NCBI RefSeq assembly: GCF_021347895.1
Contig: NC_067119.1
Location: 5,406,534 to 5,470,533 of the forward strand
Direction of reading: 5' to 3'
Origin: Acanthochromis polyacanthus
Taxonomy: Eukaryota; Chordata; Actinopteri; Pomacentridae
Length of the DNA stretch: 64,000 nucleotides
Part shown: one piece after another, positions 38,201 to 45,700 of the stretch
How the letters are laid out: each line of letters begins with the position of its first letter
Position numbering within the stretch: the stretch's first letter is position 1
Notes under the pieces: model-generated
Seen by the model: the letters and a program-made list of their open reading frames with translations, nothing else
The model's database searches: none
What the model was told of the DNA's origin: nothing
Position numbers and translations under genes: made by a program

Positions 38201-41200
38201 CACCCGTCGAGCAGAAAAATATGGAAAAGTTCGATCGATAGTCTCATAGCAACTCTCGCGGCGTCTGCGAGAATTCGCGCAAGCACGAGATTTCATATCC
38301 AAGACGGCGTGAACGTAATGAAAACATCGCTTGCTGCGCAGTTTAGCAGGTAAATACGCTTCGATTTGTCTTTAATTTGCCATTATTTTCTGTTGGAAAG
38401 CATCGCGTTGATAGATCGCTTCAATTAGTTGTTAAATTACCTTTATTTGTTGATAAATACGTTGCCGGAGGGTGGCGGACAGGCGGTCCGGCTGGGTGCG
38501 AGAAAATGGCGGACCGACGGACTTTCTGGTGTCGTCAGTCCAGCGGGTTTCACATTGACTGTTATGATCCAAGTTCTTTTCATCCACAGACAGATGGTTG
38601 CATTTAGCCAGCCATAATTTTATAAAGCTTGCATTCTATATGAATAAAGCCATCGTTCTAGTCAGTGGTAGTGTAAATAAAAAGTGCTGTATTCCACTGC
38701 ACTTTGTCATTTTGTCCTGCTAGATCTTTTAGACACTGTTTAGCAGTAGACAAATGATGCTTTTAGCTAGCTAGCTGAGAGATTGAGTTGAGTTTCTTTC
38801 CATGATGTCTTTCTCTAGCCCCATTCAGACATCCACTAACTTTCATTAATCTGATGTCACTTCAAGCACTCTGCTCGCTTCTCCATCAAAGTTGCGAGAC
38901 AATTTTTACAAATTCACACCTTGCAGCATTGCCGTATTTCTTTCAACCCACACAAGTCTGACGTGCATGCAGCCTCATTAACGGATGTAGCCTATTTCAA
39001 GTTTTGTAAAACTATTTGCGTATGATTTTTAAAAAAATATTAGCACAAATATTGGGAGAAAAGCATCACAAAGTTTGGGGCTAAAGTCACTTTCACATCC
39101 GCCTATAAAGAAAAAACTTTACTGCGATGAAGACAGAATGTATTTATCAACTATTTGCCAAGAGATTCCTGCACAAGCGGCACAAAAACACAACAAGCTA
39201 GCGCCCTTAGAGCCACATAACAAAATCCTTGATGTGTTTTTTTCCTATTTGCTCCATCGAGCTAGGAGGTTAAAAACACAAAATAAAACTTTCTGAATCA
39301 GTGGAGCAACAAAGGCGGCTCTGCTGTCCAAAGACATCTCTACAGAGGGCCGTGAAGACAGAATGAAGCCGTGAGCAGCGGAGCGTTTAACGGCCTGATG
39401 CCACCGAGGCTTCAGAGACGACCGGCCGGCCGACAGACGGACCAACAAGGTCAGCTGTCATGTGGAGTCTTGAATGTTCATGAAGCAGGACGATAAATGT
39501 TGGCTCACACAGTTCGAGCCACTTTAGCTCACAACAGCGACTATATAAAGCTCCTCTCATGTGACCGTGATGCGTTCGGGTGCCGCTGCAGGGCGTGTGA
39601 CACAGCAAAGTGATCCTTTAACCTCCAAAACCAGACCTGACTCATCCCCGTTTAAACTCTCCACACCCCGAGTCTGCTTCTCGTTACCTCACCCTGCCAA
39701 ACGCAGGAAGCCTCGTTTATTTTTTATTTGACAGACGGGTTTATTTCTCACCCAGAGACAGACCGCAGACCGATTGCACTTTCCAAACAAAAGGACACGG
39801 CCCGGATTGTGAGTTACAACACTTTGGGGGAGGACAGCTGTGCTCATTCAGCTTCACTGTTGCTTAATGCTGCTCTCCTGGTTTCACTGGGTGGGGCGGA
39901 TTTAAAGTTTGTCACAGCAGAAGACAATTCTTCTGCACTGTTCTGTGTGCCAAACTCAATCTCAAAGCGAGAAAATCATCAACAAATCTAATACATTCTC
40001 TCTCCTTACAAACCACAAACTCATTACGTTTTTTTCGCTGTATTTGCAAACTCGCCAAACATCTTAGCTTCTCATTACGGAGAAAACAAAACGACCCCAG
40101 CCTCCATCTCTGACCACTATCACACCCATTAACATGCCAGGATGTGTGCAGATTATTACCAGCTCTCTGTTTGGAAAGACAAGAGGACGTAAACAGCCGT
40201 GGAGGGTTTAAGTCTGCTCAGTATAGTTACAATCTCGGGCTTAAATCAGGTCAGGGATCATCCTGTGTGCGCGTGACTGAATGGATTAATGTCTTGATTT
40301 ATTTATGTACAGCTGTGAAACTCAATAATTTGGCTGAAATGATTATTTAACATTAGCTGTAGACGTGAAATTAAGTGTAATATCAGCTAAAATGCCATTT
40401 TCTGTTCATTTTGTTTCTCTTTTAGATTTAAATTAGTAGTTTTAGTGCCACATTTTTGCTGCAAATCCAACAAATTTGCCTCCTGCAGGTTATTTTTTGT
40501 CATTTGGAGTCAGTGTTTTGATGTTAAAATCCATAATTTTATTGTAAATAGATGCTTATCAAAATAAAGCAGGCTTATATTACAAGTTAAATGCCTCAAA
40601 TAATTAAAAAAAAATTAAACCCACAGAATAAAGTGGAAACAGTGATTAAAATATGCTTTTTCCTGTTGGTTTACTTCAGTTTTTTCATGTACTTTTGCAG
40701 GGACGGCAGACAAAGGTAATTGCAGCAGAATTAGCTAGCAGCTAATTAGCATCAGTTGTCTCTGTGCGGGTACGGAATAAAAGAGCGATAAATACACTTC
40801 ACAGAACAATGCAAAACATAAAAGTGCATCGTTTCGGATAATGCATAACATCTGTATAAACAATACAGAAAAGTGAATGATCAGTGGTGACAGTTTAGGA
40901 CATAATTCTAGCAATGAAGCAAAATGATCACCAACAGCTGAAATACCAGCAACCAGCAGATTATGTAACACCTGAGACAGGTCCAGGTATCTCCTGACAG
41001 ATAATTCTGCAGCGTGCAAAGCTAAAAATCCTGATAATTAAACTAAGAACAGTGATACTACATGCTAATTTGAATTTCCTGTATTCATGCACAGTATATC
41101 TCAGCAAATAAGATCCTGCAGAACACAAATCCCAAAGCATTTATGGAATTTGTTCAACAGAGAGCAGCAGCACCAGTATATTTTTAATATTCCTTAAAAA

Positions 41201-44200
41201 ATACAGCTGGCTCTGCAAAAAAAAAAGGAAAAAAAATAAAAATTTGCTGGATTTTTTTTGGACAAAATCAGCCAGATTCTAAAATACTGCCAGCATTGAA
41301 ACAACGAATATTAAAACACCAGTGCAATTTAAGGGAAAAACTACACCTGAGATGTCATAAAAAGCATGAATTAGTCGCATTGTGTTCGTGTAGCGCCTTT
41401 AGAAGTGCTTTCATTAGCACAGCAGTTAATAGACAACTGAGGTGAAGCAGAGATGTAAGACATTAACACATGTACCGTCCTCTGTCATCAACTAGAAAAG
41501 GCTGGTACCATCACAAAGTATGGAGTCTGATGGCTCTGAAGAAAGTGATATACAAGCTTCAGTTCACTGCAAAAAAAAAGGTAAAGTGCTAAAAAAAAAC
41601 CTGAAATATAACTTCTTTTTAAATGCTATTCATTGCTGCAAGTTCCTCCCATCTGCCCTTTCAAAATAAGGGCATGCCGACTGTCATCTCCAGGCAGCAG
41701 CAGACCAGTAGTCGCTGTTTTCTGGTAAAATGTGTGTTTTTGTCAGTGCAGTCTGGTGGCTCTGAAGAAAGAGATACAAAAGATTCAATTCAAGGACAAA
41801 AACAAGCTGTTAGAAGGTAAAGTGATGAAAATATTCTAAATCTAACTTTATTTTAACTGCTATTCACAGCTGCAGGTTCCTCCTGTCTGCCCTTTCAAAA
41901 TAAGGGCGTATCGACTGTAGATAAGAGCTTTGTGAAACGGTGCTTCAAAGAAACAGAAATATTCTTTTAAGTCGCCGTAACCCATCAGAGAATTTACACA
42001 ATGAGTGCGTTACAAACAACATTTCACATTTCTGTAAACAAACTCAAGCTATCGAGGTTTTAATGGAAGTTTGAGCTGATTGTGACACTTTTTAGGAGGC
42101 GAGAACGAACACGTCGGGACGTCAATAAGATGCCGGGATGAGCATCAGCAACTAGGAACAAACACATACAGACTACATGTGATCACTTCCACGAGTTGCG
42201 AGTTTGTTTTTAGCACGAATGAACTCCATAAACAACCTGCTGGTGGTGAAGCAACCTCGTAGAGATGATTTCATCATATATGCGTGTCATTTATCGAAAC
42301 AAACAGGCTGTAAAATCCACACTTTATCATCTACATAAAGAAATGCGTCTTATTTTATCAGTAGATGACTTCTAGCGGGTCTAATTTCACTCCAAAATCT
42401 GATTTATTTGACATTCTGGTGTCGATGGGGATGCTGGAGAAGTTTCACAATCGCTCTGTAAACAACATTTAAAGCAGCGTGAAGCAACAAGTCGTGGTGT
42501 AAAGCTGCAGCGGCTAAAGACGGACGCGACGGTGAGGGTGTGACCAGATAACAGCATTTGTTTTTACTACCTGTCATTCCTTAAAATCAAAACACGGAAA
42601 CCACGCCGAGAGATTAAAGTAATAAAAATGTTTTCTGGTAATAAAAGGAGATGCTAGCTCGATTAGCAGCATTAGCTCAGACATCAACAATGTGAATAAT
42701 GAGCGAGGAAATGTTTAAAATGTCACATATTTGGTGCTAAGTTAATTAACTACATATTATGAACATCTATGAATCATTAGTGTCATTTTTTGCGCAAAAA
42801 AGGAAAAAAAAATCAAAGTCTCTTTATAACATTTTGTATACAAAAGTCAAAAAATAGTATAAAAATAGTGTTATATTACCTCAGATGCAACGATAACTGC
42901 TCTGCATGTTCATTTTTTTCTGATCAACAGCAGAAAAACCTAAAATATTTAGTTTATGATCATTTAAGACAATAAAAGAGCATCAAATCTTCTCTGAGAG
43001 ACATATCGTATAGGAATTTTTATTCATTGACTGATCTAATTCTGCTGCAAACAGTCTTTTATAAGAGAATATTTAAATGAGACATGCACAATTCTGTGAT
43101 TTTAATGAAATATGACAATTTTAAGCTTTAATTTAGTTACATTTCCTGACAAATGTCTCTGTGTTTTTCCCGTTTCTGGTTCTCAGAAACTGCATATTTT
43201 GGTGTTTTTCATCACTTAAGACAAAAAAAAAAAAAGCATCGAATCATCCGAGTGACCTAATTTTTTGATTTTCTGTTCATTGTACGATCTAATTCTGGTA
43301 CAAACAAATTACTTTTTTCAGAATATATGAATAAGACAAGCAAAATAAAGTGATTTTAATGAATCATCACCATTTTAAGCTTAAATTTAGCTACATTTAC
43401 TGACAAATCTCTCTGTTTTTACAGTTTCTGGCTCTTATAATCTGTATAATTTGGGCAATTTTCGACATTTAAGACCAAAAAAAAGCCTCAAATCATTTCT
43501 GAATAATGTCATGTTTTGACTTTTTGTTCATCAACTAATCAGTTTCTGGGACAAACCAACTAATTCTTGGAGATGCTTGAATGAGACACACAGAATAAAG
43601 TTGATTTTTGTTGATTTTTTGTCATTTAAGACCCAAAAAAGCATTAAATCATCACTTTTTTTGATCAATTGATCAAATTCTGCTAAACACAGTCTATTTT
43701 TGGAGAATATTTGAATGAGGCACGCAGAATAAAGTGATTTTGATGAAATATGACAATATAAAGATTTGATTTATTTAAATTTCCTGACAATTCTCTCTGT
43801 TTTAACATTTTCTGGCTCTTAGAAAGCATTTAACTTTTGTCAATTAAGATAAAAAAAGCATCAAATCATCCCTGAGTGACATAATTATTTGATTTTCTTT
43901 TCATCAGCTAATCAAATTCTGGTACAAACAAAGATTTTCTTCAGAATGCTTGAATGAGGCAAGCAGAATAAAGTGATTTTAATGAAATATGACAACTTTA
44001 AGCTTAGATTTAATTAAGTTTCCTGACAAATATCTCTGTATTTTTTGTCATTTAAAGCTAAAAATCATCCCTGAGTGACATATCTTTGATTTTCTGTACA
44101 GTTTCTTGTCAAATTCACTGGTTCCATTCCCTCAAATGTGGATATTTCCCGGTTTTCTTAGACTATATGCCAGTAAATTTAACATTTTGAGGGATTCGAT

Positions 44201-45700
44201 GTGTAGTTTGGACAAAAAAACGAGGATTATCTCCATCTTAATATCTACTGAAAGCAGCAGACCTGGAGTTAAACAGCCTTTCTGAGACTTTGAGTGTTTT
44301 CCTGAGTGAGACGAGTTCATGAGTGGACCAGTGGGAAGCTGTTAGGCGGATCATCTAACCTTTAAACTGTCCCACTGAGGAAAACAAATAAGACCGGCTT
44401 CTATTAAACTCATAGTTTAGGTTGTGATCGGATCATTTCCTGCATCTCATCACAGCAGGTAAAGCTCAGGTGGTTTTACAAACATTAGATATTCAGATTT
44501 ATGCTCTTTTTGTGCGTTTGTACGTCACTTTCTCTGGTTTGTATCTTGTTCTGGTATTTTTGTGCATCCGTTTGTGTTAATTTTGCATCTTTTCCACTAA
44601 TTTGCATCTCTTTCTAGTCTTTTGCATGTTTGAAATCTGTTTTAAGCAGATTTTCCTGATCTATTTGTATTAATTTTGCATCTTTTTACTGGTTTACGAT
44701 TGTTTGTAGGTCGTTTTCATTGATTTGTGTCTTGTTCTGGTCATTTTGTGCATCTATTTATATTAATGTAGCATCTCTTTCTTTTTGCTCTTTTCATGTG
44801 TTTTCCAGTCGTTTTTATGTTTGTTTGTTAGCATTTTGCCTTTTTTTTTTCAGTGATCAGCATCTGTCTAGTCCTTTTGCATGTTTTAAATCAGTTTTAG
44901 GCAGATTTTCCTCATTTATTTGCACTAATTTTGCATATTTATCACTGGTTTCTGTCTCCTTTTGGTCTGTATGTGTTTTTCCTGTCGTTTTTGTGTATTT
45001 GTCTTAATTTAACCTTCTTTTCACCATTGATTTGCATCTCTCTCTGGTAATTTTGCATGTTTTAAATCTGTTTTAAGAGGATTTTCCTAATTTGTTTGCA
45101 TCCATTTGTGTTAATGTGTTTTTGTAGTAGTTTTTGTATTCATTCATGTTCATTTTACCATTTTTCTTCGTGATTTTACACTTTTTCTGGTCCTTTTATG
45201 TGTTTTAAATCGATTTCAAGCACATTTAACCTCCTGGTTTCCTCCTTTGTCACATTTCTAAGCTTTATTTCGTGTTTTTTAGTAAGAATTAATTAATCTA
45301 ACTCTAACTTTAGCTGTGTTTTCCTGCTCTGACGGTAACCAGCCTGCAGCAGGTGAGTCTCTTTTTTCCTGCCGTTCTGAGGACCTGAACCTCTCACCGA
45401 CGACCAGCCTCCGGTTCCTAATTCCGCCGGTTTCCGTGACGGTGCTGCGGACTGCGGGATTAACCGACCACCGGCGGCTAACTAATTAGCTTATGTAGCC
45501 GCTGTAGCTGCTAACTGACAGCTAGCTAACCGGCTAGCTAACCGGACCGACGACAACCCGTCGGACGGGTTCCAGGGCGAGGTCCCCGCCGGTAAACCGT
45601 CTCCTCAACCACTGGAACAGGTGCGCGTTACCTTGTCGCTGATGTTGTCGGTGCTGTCCGGGTCTCCGCCGCCGCCGCCTCGCTTCCTCAGCTCCGTCAT
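5106..45700 (-). CDS. cds1: cds1: phosphatidate cytidylyltransferase 1 (CDP-diacylglycerol synthase), 13 coding exons
   Basis: This enzyme joins CTP and phosphatidic acid to make CDP-diacylglycerol in the ER membrane, feeding phosphatidylinositol synthesis. Exons (minus strand): 45632-45700, 27617-27774, 19982-20078, 19724-19821, 16301-16440, 14308-14366, 12267-12349, 11823-11910, 9378-9446, 8816-8968, 8362-8481, 6960-7063, 5106-5241. They sum to 1374 nt, with compatible phases and GT-AG borders throughout, giving 457 residues (human CDS1 is about 461). A variable acidic N-terminus (about 1-70) is followed by RWKNYW and multiple hydrophobic segments. The family signature S-x-x-K-R-x(4)-K-D...G-H-G-G-x-x-D-R-x-D occupies about residues 369-395, split between exons 11 and 12. 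I chose cds1 over cds2 because the segment after [12 protein letters not shown] reads [10 protein letters not shown] and the lumenal stretch reads ECEPSE, both CDS1-like, and because wdfy3 is adjacent. No frame break or missing signature residue was seen. Confidence 0.95.
5345..5440 (+). repeat. (TGAA)n tract and 3' tail of a common teleost retroelement
   Basis: After a run of AATGAATGAATG comes CTAATGAGGATTAAGCGCTG, then TATAGAGGATGGATGGATGG. This AAGCGxTATAGAxxATGGATGG ending is typical of non-LTR retroelement tails in fish. Confidence 0.45.
5528..5691. repeat. Dispersed repeat, copy 1 of 2
   Basis: It shares more than 100 bp of near identity with 8645-8790, including GGGGGAAAGGATACGCT, CTGCAGTCTGAATGAAAGCG and CAATGGGCATCAAGGGG. 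It has about 30 bp that the second copy lacks after CACGTATTG. Confidence 0.8.
6428..6785 (+). mobile_element. Tc1-like non-autonomous element, copy 1
   Basis: A ~360-bp element begins (..)CAAAAGTTTGGGGTCA and ends TGATCCCAAACTTTTG, an inverted terminal repeat, next to TA-containing flanks. The interior has no transposase frame and is nearly identical to copies at 10209, 15505 and 35035. The ends resemble those of Tc1-like transposons of fish. Confidence 0.75.
6960..7063 (-). CDS. cds1: cds1 exon 12 (catalytic GHGG...DRxD)
   Basis: It encodes [17 protein letters not shown], then [17 protein letters not shown], completing the signature with its conserved histidine and two aspartates. The acceptor is CTTCAG|GAT and the donor CAG|GTGAGA. 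The ending AG is completed by the A of exon 13 to make the conserved arginine. Confidence 0.95.
7064..8361 (-). other. cds1 intron 11
   Basis: Apart from the decayed TTAA-type element at about 7633-8172, no feature was recognised. Confidence 0.7.
7633..8172. mobile_element. Decayed TTAA-type short element (relative of 50610-51184)
   Basis: It begins after GTGTTAAACCTCTAAACCCC and ends GCAGAGGTTCTAATTA. The middle shares blocks with 50610-51184: CCAGATTC, AAAATTCTGCACAA, GATGAACTGCAGGC and AGAGGTGCAGGA.TT. Termini are degraded. Confidence 0.45.
8362..8481 (-). CDS. cds1: cds1 exon 11 (first half of the family signature)
   Basis: It encodes [18 protein letters not shown], then [17 protein letters not shown] and AFKIK. 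The SGFKRxFKIK run opens the cytidylyltransferase signature. The acceptor is TTTCAG|AAA and the donor AAA|GTGAGA. Length 120 nt. Confidence 0.95.
8645..8790. repeat. Dispersed repeat, copy 2 of 2
   Basis: Partner of 5528-5691. It ends CATCAAGGGGTTAAA. The CCCCTT end next to a TTAA-like tetramer suggests a TTAA-targeting element, but no matching left terminus was found. Confidence 0.75.
8816..8968 (-). CDS. cds1: cds1 exon 10 (lumenal loop)
   Basis: It encodes [15 protein letters not shown], then [17 protein letters not shown] and [15 protein letters not shown], the variable loop of the family. CPV and ECEPSE agree with CDS1. The acceptor is GCCCTCAG|CTG and the donor TGG|GTAAGG. Length 153 nt, phase 0. 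Confidence 0.93.
9378..9446 (-). CDS. cds1: cds1 exon 9
   Basis: It encodes [18 protein letters not shown], then VFGFI. The STVVFGFI wording matches CDS1 rather than the ATVVFGLL form of CDS2. The acceptor is TTCTGCAG|CTT and the donor ATT|GTGAGT. Length 69 nt, phase 0. Confidence 0.94.
9447..11822 (-). other. cds1 intron 8
   Basis: It contains Tc1-like copy 2 (10209-10580). The stretch 9821-9920 (CGTCCTGAGG..., GATGATAAATCCCTGCTGTG, GTTCGGGGTTTGCCCC) resembles a fragment of a common fish non-LTR retroelement. Nothing else was recognised. Confidence 0.6.
10209..10580 (+). mobile_element. Tc1-like non-autonomous element, copy 2
   Basis: Same family and orientation as copy 1, in cds1 intron 8. 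It starts TACACTACTGCGCAAAAG. It carries about 12 extra bases (TCAGCTGTTTAC) before AGCTAGAATAGTC that the other copies lack. Confidence 0.75.
11823..11910 (-). CDS. cds1: cds1 exon 8
   Basis: It encodes [19 protein letters not shown], then [10 protein letters not shown]. The ICNDI and FFFGRTPL runs are hallmarks of the eukaryotic CDP-diacylglycerol synthase core. The acceptor is TTTTGCAG|G and the donor AAG|GTAAAG. Confidence 0.94.
12267..12349 (-). CDS. cds1: cds1 exon 7
   Basis: It encodes [19 protein letters not shown], then QNLFEGMIW, a conserved hydrophobic span. The acceptor is CATTCCAG|TTT and the donor CTG|GTAAGC. The 83 nt leave two bases for exon 8. Confidence 0.93.
12662..13625. 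repeat. ~90-bp satellite, array 1 (about 11 units)
   Basis: Diverged tandem units repeat the order CTTCAGGTCTGAGTGTAGCT, GAGAAAAATCCTGAAAATAT, AAATAAAACCCAGATTTTGC and TCCATTTTGAACTTTTGG. It belongs to the same family as 16610-18180. Confidence 0.85.
13728..13935 (+). repeat. Truncated copy of a widespread teleost retroelement-type repeat
   Basis: GCAGTTTGCATGTCCTTACA, GGGTTTTCTAGCTTCATCCC, ACAGTCCAAACACATGCATG, AATTTGCCTGTAGGTGTG and CAACCCTCTACAGGATG follow the order of a repeat found in great numbers in fish genomes (derived from a non-LTR retroelement end). Confidence 0.6.
14308..14366 (-). CDS. cds1: cds1 exon 6 (59-bp microexon)
   Basis: It encodes [19 protein letters not shown], which sits between exons 5 and 7 in all CDS1/2 proteins. 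The acceptor is TTTCACAG|G and the donor ATG|GTGTGT. It is too short to stand out as an open frame and was found from the expected protein and phase. Confidence 0.93.
14367..16300 (-). other. cds1 intron 5
   Basis: It contains Tc1-like copy 3 (15505-15869) preceded by a flank duplicated at about 6220-6427. The stretch 15120-15290 is rich in TATCG/TCGTCA words like hAT ends, but no termini were fixed. Confidence 0.6.
15505..15869 (+). mobile_element. Tc1-like non-autonomous element, copy 3
   Basis: Same family and orientation, in cds1 intron 5. It begins TACACACTATTGTTCAAAAG and ends GGCAGTGTA. About 200 bp before it also match the flank of copy 1. Confidence 0.75.
16301..16440 (-). CDS. cds1: cds1 exon 5
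   Basis: It encodes [19 protein letters not shown], then a loop with [15 protein letters not shown], then ISFALYLAG. These are the second and third hydrophobic segments with the conserved linker between them. The acceptor is TTTTTCAG|G and the donor GCAG|GTGAGT. Confidence 0.93.
16441..19723 (-). other. cds1 intron 4
   Basis: Nearly half is satellite array 2 (16610-18180). 18181-19723 shows no recognised feature. Confidence 0.7.
16610..18180. repeat. ~90-bp satellite, array 2 (about 17 units)
   Basis: Same monomer as 12662-13625. Both arrays also share the non-satellite junction GAACTTTTG..GAAATAA..AT.CAGTTAAACAG (13615-13650 and 16755-16785), so they are homologous segments and not independent expansions of a common word. 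Confidence 0.85.
19724..19821 (-). CDS. cds1: cds1 exon 4
   Basis: It encodes [17 protein letters not shown], then [16 protein letters not shown], near-identical to vertebrate CDS proteins. The acceptor is GATGTAG|GTC and the donor TTG|GTGAGA. The intron to exon 3 is only 160 bp. Confidence 0.93.
19982..20078 (-). CDS. cds1: cds1 exon 3 (first membrane span)
   Basis: It encodes [16 protein letters not shown] followed by [15 protein letters not shown], the conserved membrane entry and first hydrophobic span. The acceptor is CTCCACAG|A and the donor GTG|GTAAGC. The 97 nt restore phase 0. Confidence 0.93.
22440..22903 (-). mobile_element. hAT-type non-autonomous element, truncated, minus orientation
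   Basis: On the minus strand it starts CAGAGGTGTCAG and continues GGGGCCACATTC, CAATTTGATCTCAAATGACC and ACAACTCCACATGTTTCCTT, matching 23604-24322. Its other end has decayed into degenerate GACAAAA words, with no GTTTGAC terminus. Confidence 0.7.
23604..24322 (+). mobile_element. hAT-type non-autonomous element with near-perfect 8-bp target duplication
   Basis: It starts CAGAGGTGTCAAACTCA and ends GGGCCTCATGTTTGACCCC with a C-run. Flanks are GTTTAAGG (23596-23603) and ATTTAAGG (24323-24330), a 7/8 match, as expected for hAT insertion. The GGGCCGGACC words near the right end are typical of this abundant teleost family. No transposase frame. Confidence 0.75.
25685..26649 (-). mobile_element. 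Internally deleted hAT transposon with perfect 8-bp target duplication
   Basis: Ends are TCGGCTTGGGCGGTAT (left) and, as the reverse complement of the right end, TAGGCTTGGGTGGTAT. The 8-bp ATTTAAAC occurs on both sides (25677-25684 and 26650-26657). It encodes only an N-terminal BED finger (25728-26021); the catalytic part is gone. A (CA)n tract lies at 26472-26493. Confidence 0.85.
25728..26021 (-). pseudogene. BED zinc finger of a truncated hAT transposase
   Basis: An ATG-started frame of 97 residues (MADPARSD...) contains a BED finger at about residues 10-66. Visible features are VWEYFGF, C41-x2-C44 (AICKFC) and H61-x4-H66 (HLRINH). BED fingers bind DNA at the N-terminus of many hAT transposases. 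The frame then runs straight into the left terminal repeat and stops, so the RNase H-like catalytic core and the dimerisation region are missing. It could express a free DNA-binding domain, but no promoter or splice evidence supports that. Confidence 0.75.
26995..27480. repeat. Two-unit tandem repeat, ~200-bp period
   Basis: Units at about 26995-27190 and 27205-27480 share CCAAT.TTTTATCACTTTTG, AAGCATTA, GTTGTTTTCC and TAGCCGCTAG..TTAGCATAGCC with moderate divergence. Confidence 0.7.
27440..27528. mobile_element. hAT-like terminal fragment
   Basis: AAATATCGGCCACAATAATT, then TCAGTCTATCCCTA resembles the right end of hAT repeats with a TAGGGAT terminus. No matching left end was found. Confidence 0.3.
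27617..27774 (-). CDS. cds1: cds1 exon 2
   Basis: It encodes the acidic, poorly conserved cytosolic N-terminal region ([10 protein letters not shown]..., [10 protein letters not shown]...) and the start of the conserved core, [15 protein letters not shown], matching human TPEILKKALSGLSSR. The acceptor is CTGACAG|GAG and the donor AAG|GTAACC. The 158 nt leave two bases, completed by exon 3. Confidence 0.9.
30520..30980. repeat. Diverged relative of the 50610-51184 element
   Basis: Shared blocks in order are ACCAGATTCTGTAAAAAA, AAAAATTCTGCA, TTGAACTGCAGGC, AGAGGTG.AGG and CACAGTGAGTAAAAATGT. Clear termini are not visible. Confidence 0.55.
34455..35030. mobile_element. Foldback (inverted-repeat) mariner element
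   Basis: Two arms of about 290 and 260 bp (34455-34746 and 34771-35030) are near-perfect reverse complements around a 24-bp centre (34747-34770), with termini CCGGGCTTTGCAAAAG at both ends and flanking TA dinucleotides. Each arm is the 5' terminus and start of a mariner-type transposase, so the element is a head-to-head dimer of a transposon end. The right arm has lost 32 bp relative to the left, at a GCT microhomology. Confidence 0.85.
34608..34766 (+). pseudogene. N-terminal fragment of a mariner/Tc1-type transposase
   Basis: The 52-residue frame reads [18 protein letters not shown], then [20 protein letters not shown], then LKNGEDL before running through the foldback centre to a stop. The [17 protein letters not shown] stretch is a helix-turn-helix of the kind that binds terminal repeats in Tc1/mariner transposases. 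The DDE catalytic domain is absent. The mirror copy on the minus strand (ATG at 34875-34877) is frameshifted by the 32-bp deletion. Not expected to encode an active protein. Confidence 0.7.
35035..35391 (+). mobile_element. Tc1-like non-autonomous element, copy 4
   Basis: Same family and orientation, in cds1 intron 1. It abuts the right end of the mariner foldback element through a shared TATATA run. Confidence 0.75.
36112..36648. mobile_element. Inner TTAA-flanked (piggyBac-like) short element
   Basis: TTAA at 36108-36111 and 36649-36652 flanks ends CCCTTTAAG and (reverse complement) CCCTTTACG. A perfect palindrome GTGTACCGCCGGCGGTACAC (about 36614-36633) sits just inside the right end, as subterminal repeats often do in piggyBac-like elements. 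It is inserted in the outer element 35832-36816. Confidence 0.7.
36649..36730. repeat. 40-bp-arm hairpin
   Basis: TTAAGAACATTCAC...AAAATCCAGCGAA, one unpaired A, then the reverse complement out to GTGAATGTTCTTAA, with only one mismatch and one extra T. It is part of the outer TTAA element, directly beside the inner insertion. Confidence 0.85.
37644..38561 (-). mobile_element. Unclassified DNA transposon, 918 bp, with TTATGA flanking repeats
   Basis: The left end CAGTCAATGCGAAACC matches the reverse complement of the right end, CAGTCAATGTGAAACC, and similarity continues through CGCxTGGA. TTATGA borders both sides (37638-37643 and 38562-38567). Repeated GGTGGACCTAC words and their inverses lie inside the left end, with GGCGGAC/GGTCCG words inside the right. 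Minus-strand frames (37864-38103, 38030-38302) include a strongly acidic tail rich in D and E that may be the N-terminus of a lost transposase. CAG ends suggest hAT, but a 6-bp duplication is unusual there. Confidence 0.7.
41515..41920. repeat. Two-unit tandem repeat, ~230-bp period
   Basis: TCTGATGGCTCTGAAGAAAG.GATA and GTTCCTCC.TCTGCCCTTT, then CAAAATAAGGGC recur about 230 bp apart (41520 and 41752; 41640 and 41875). Confidence 0.8.
42940..44110. repeat. Tandem array, ~240-bp period, about five units
   Basis: Markers AAAGTGATTTTAATGAAATA, CTGACAAATxTCTCTGT and AAAAAAGCATCAAATCATC recur at roughly 240-bp steps (near 43100, 43350, 43590, 43735, 43975), with one shortened unit. Confidence 0.75.
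44480..45190. repeat. T-rich degenerate tandem repeat, copy A
   Basis: Recurring words are TTTGTGTTAATTTTGCATCT, TTTTCACTGGTTT, GCATCTCTTTCTGGTC and TTAAATCTGTTTTAAGCAGA. The same words fill 46870-48590 on the other side of the cds1 promoter. Confidence 0.7.

Larger units (their letters stand above)
27775..45631 (-). other. cds1 intron 1 (17.9 kb)
   Basis: The largest intron. 27775-30400 and 31000-34450 show only A/T-rich sequence. A relative of the 50610-51184 element lies at about 30520-30980. 34455-38561 is a cluster of mobile elements. 38562-41500 holds nothing recognised. Tandem repeats are at 41515-41920, 42940-44110 and 44480-45190. No extra exon was identified. Confidence 0.7.

Noticed and set aside
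39300..39620. Possible GC-richer exon or promoter in cds1 intron 1, with TATATAAAG near 39542
   Set aside because: No coding similarity, no paired splice sites and no other promoter evidence.
5106..45700. Assignment as cds2 rather than cds1
   Set aside because: Start residues MTEL resemble CDS2, but exon 9 (STVVFGFI), the loop (ECEPSE) and the wdfy3 neighbour fit CDS1 better.
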